Source of the DNA: Streptomyces sp. NRRL S-87
GTDB lineage: Bacteria > Actinomycetota > Actinomycetes > Streptomycetales > Streptomycetaceae
Reading direction: 5' to 3'
DNA length: 6,543 nt
Assembly (NCBI RefSeq): GCF_000719335.1
Contig: NZ_JOGB01000111.1
Location: 1 to 6,543 of the forward strand
The position numbers and the translations under genes were made by a program. The notes beneath the pieces are model-generated. The model was not told the origin of the DNA and ran no database searches. It saw nothing but the letters and a program-made list of their open reading frames with translations. Positions within the stretch are counted from its first letter, which is position 1; the number at the start of each line of letters is the position of its first letter. Below are positions 5,490 to 6,543 of the stretch, in pieces.

Positions 5490-6440
5490 ATGGACAGCGT
5501 GGCGAACGGCGGTCCCTGGGCCCCGGCCGAGGTGACCCCGGCGGAGACCGGGACCGAGGCGAGCGCCCGGGGACTGGCCGACCACCTCGGCTCGGTGGAG
5601 GACCTCGGCGGTCTGCTGGCCCGGGAGAAGGCCCTGGTCTTCCGCGGGTTCGGCGTCGAGCCGGGCGAGCTGGACGAGGTGATGGACCTGCTGCTGCCGA
5701 ACCGGCTCGCCTACGTGCACGGCAACTCGCCGCGCACGAAGGTCGGGTCGAACGTCTACACCTCGACCGAGTACCCGGCCGAGTTCAGCATCTCGATGCA
5801 CAACGAGATGAGCTACGCCCACCAGTGGCCGGCCCGGCTGCTCTTCTTCTGCGAGACCGCTCCGCTCGCCGGCGGGGCCACTCCCGTCATCGACGGGCGG
5901 CGCTGGCTCGCCTGCCTCGACCCCGAGGTGCGCGAGGCGTTCGCCGGCGGGGTGCGCTACACGCAGAACCTGCACGGCGGTGTGGGCCTCGGCAAGAGCT
6001 GGCAGGCGACCTTCGAGACCGAGGAGGCCGACCGGGTCGAGGAGTTCCTCGCCGCGTCGGGCGCGGACTGGACGTGGCAGCCGGACGGCTCGCTGCGGGT
6101 GAGCCAGCTGCGACCCGCGATCACCACCCATACGGTCACGGGGGACGAGGTCTGGTTCAACCAGGCCGACCAGTGGCACCCGGCCTCGCTCGGCGACGAC
6201 ACGGCCAAGGCGCTGGCGTCGATCATGCCGGCCGAGGAGCTGCCGCAGTCCGTCACCTTCGCCGACGGCTCGCCCATCCCCGACGAGTACGTCGTCCAGG
6301 TCCGGGACAGGGGCCTCGACAACGCGGTGGACGTGGACTGGCACCGCGGGGACCTGCTGCTCATCGACAACGTGCTGGTGGGCCACGGCCGCCGGCCGTT
6401 CACCGGACCGCGCCGGGTGCTCGTCGCGATGTCCGACTGA
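5490..6440 (+). CDS. SyrP/TauD-like Fe(II)/2-oxoglutarate oxygenase (probable amino-acid beta-hydroxylase)
   Basis: This 316-residue protein belongs to the TauD/TfdA superfamily and looks like the SyrP branch found in NRPS clusters; SyrP of syringomycin biosynthesis beta-hydroxylates carrier-bound aspartate. The iron ligands are readable as H104-N-E106 in SMHNEMSY (102-109) and H299 in VGHGRRPF (297-304). The arginine that holds 2-oxoglutarate is probably R308 or R309 in GPRRVLVA. The proximal acid is Glu (HxE), as in clavaminate synthase and VioC, rather than the Asp of TauD. ETAPLAGGATPVIDGR (122-137) is the usual segment after the ligand pair. It is the last gene of the visible operon, 47 nt after the MFS gene. 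The acceptor could be the DAP-derived residue, aspartate or another amino acid; desaturation is a possible alternative reaction. Confidence 0.88.
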   Translation: MDSVANGGPWAPAEVTPAETGTEASARGLADHLGSVEDLGGLLAREKALVFRGFGVEPGELDEVMDLLLPNRLAYVHGNSPRTKVGSNVYTSTEYPAEFSISMHNEMSYAHQWPARLLFFCETAPLAGGATPVIDGRRWLACLDPEVREAFAGGVRYTQNLHGGVGLGKSWQATFETEEADRVEEFLAASGADWTWQPDGSLRVSQLRPAITTHTVTGDEVWFNQADQWHPASLGDDTAKALASIMPAEELPQSVTFADGSPIPDEYVVQVRDRGLDNAVDVDWHRGDLLLIDNVLVGHGRRPFTGPRRVLVAMSD

Positions 6441-6543
6441 CCCGGCCGACTCCGGCCGGTTCGGATCTGCTCCGGCCGGTTCGGATCTGCTCCGGCCGGT
6501 TCGGATCTGCTCCGGCCGGTTCGGATCTGCTCCGGCCGGTTCG
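6441..6543 (+). terminator. Possible hairpin-array terminator of the operon
   Basis: The tandem repeat begins 10 nt behind the last stop codon, and its CCGGCCGG palindromes would form very stable GC hairpins in the transcript. There is no U-tract. Ending transcription or protecting the 3' end of the mRNA is a reasonable guess from position alone. Confidence 0.3.
6451..6543. repeat. Perfect 20-bp tandem repeat, at least 4.65 copies, open at the window edge
   Basis: The unit TCCGGCCGGTTCGGATCTGC repeats four full times without a mismatch (6451-6530), followed by 13 bases of a fifth copy up to the window end. Just before it, CCCGGCCGAC (6441-6450) matches the first half of the unit at 7 of 10 bases and begins right after the oxygenase stop. 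Each unit carries the palindrome CCGGCCGG, so neighbouring copies could pair as 8-bp GC hairpins with 12-nt loops; CGGA-TCTGC-TCCG is a competing smaller hairpin. The total copy number cannot be known from this window. Confidence 0.97.

Noticed and set aside
228..6440. Staphyloferrin B-type siderophore locus
   Set aside because: Only the DAP pair is shared. No IucA/IucC-type siderophore synthetase, decarboxylase or citrate synthase is visible, and a PPTase with a carbamoyltransferase points to NRPS chemistry. The unseen flanks keep this from being absolute.
6451..6543. CRISPR-like array
   Set aside because: The units are directly adjacent with no unique spacers, so this is a tandem repeat.

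Overview
The window looks like part of a specialised-metabolite gene cluster from a high-GC actinomycete, most likely Streptomyces or a close relative. Codons end almost always in G or C, one gene starts with GTG, there is a consensus AAGGAGG Shine-Dalgarno site, and every family present is common in actinomycete non-ribosomal peptide clusters. I saw no TTA codons, so no sign of bldA-type control.

Layout. Bases 1-227 hold no gene I can support. They contain GC-rich hairpins and a 37-bp direct repeat behind the leftward gene sbnB (228-1223). sbnB is divergent from sbnA (1357-2391) across a 133-bp AT-richer gap that carries a striking four-half-site dyad centred on base 1288. Rightward from sbnA come an Sfp-type phosphopantetheinyl transferase (2433-3263), an OTC-like carbamoyltransferase (3227-4159), an MFS exporter (4156-5442) and a SyrP/TauD-like iron/2-oxoglutarate oxygenase (5490-6440). 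Gaps are 41 and 47 nt and two junctions overlap (37 and 4 nt), so sbnA to the oxygenase is probably one operon. Ten bases after the last stop, a perfect 20-bp tandem repeat begins and runs off the window edge.

How the genes fit together. SbnA and SbnB homologues make L-2,3-diaminopropionate (DAP) from O-phosphoserine and glutamate. The carbamoyltransferase has a carbamoyl-phosphate half that looks intact but an altered amino-acid half (HDLP instead of HCLP, and no ornithine-type SMG loop). DAP, free or carrier-bound, is an attractive acceptor, which would give beta-ureidoalanine (albizziine), as in the logic of viomycin/capreomycin and zwittermicin A. The SyrP-like oxygenase suggests beta-hydroxylation of a carrier-bound amino acid. 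The PPTase would activate carrier proteins and the MFS protein would export the product. No NRPS or PKS is visible here, so the assembly line must lie outside. The specific product is inference.
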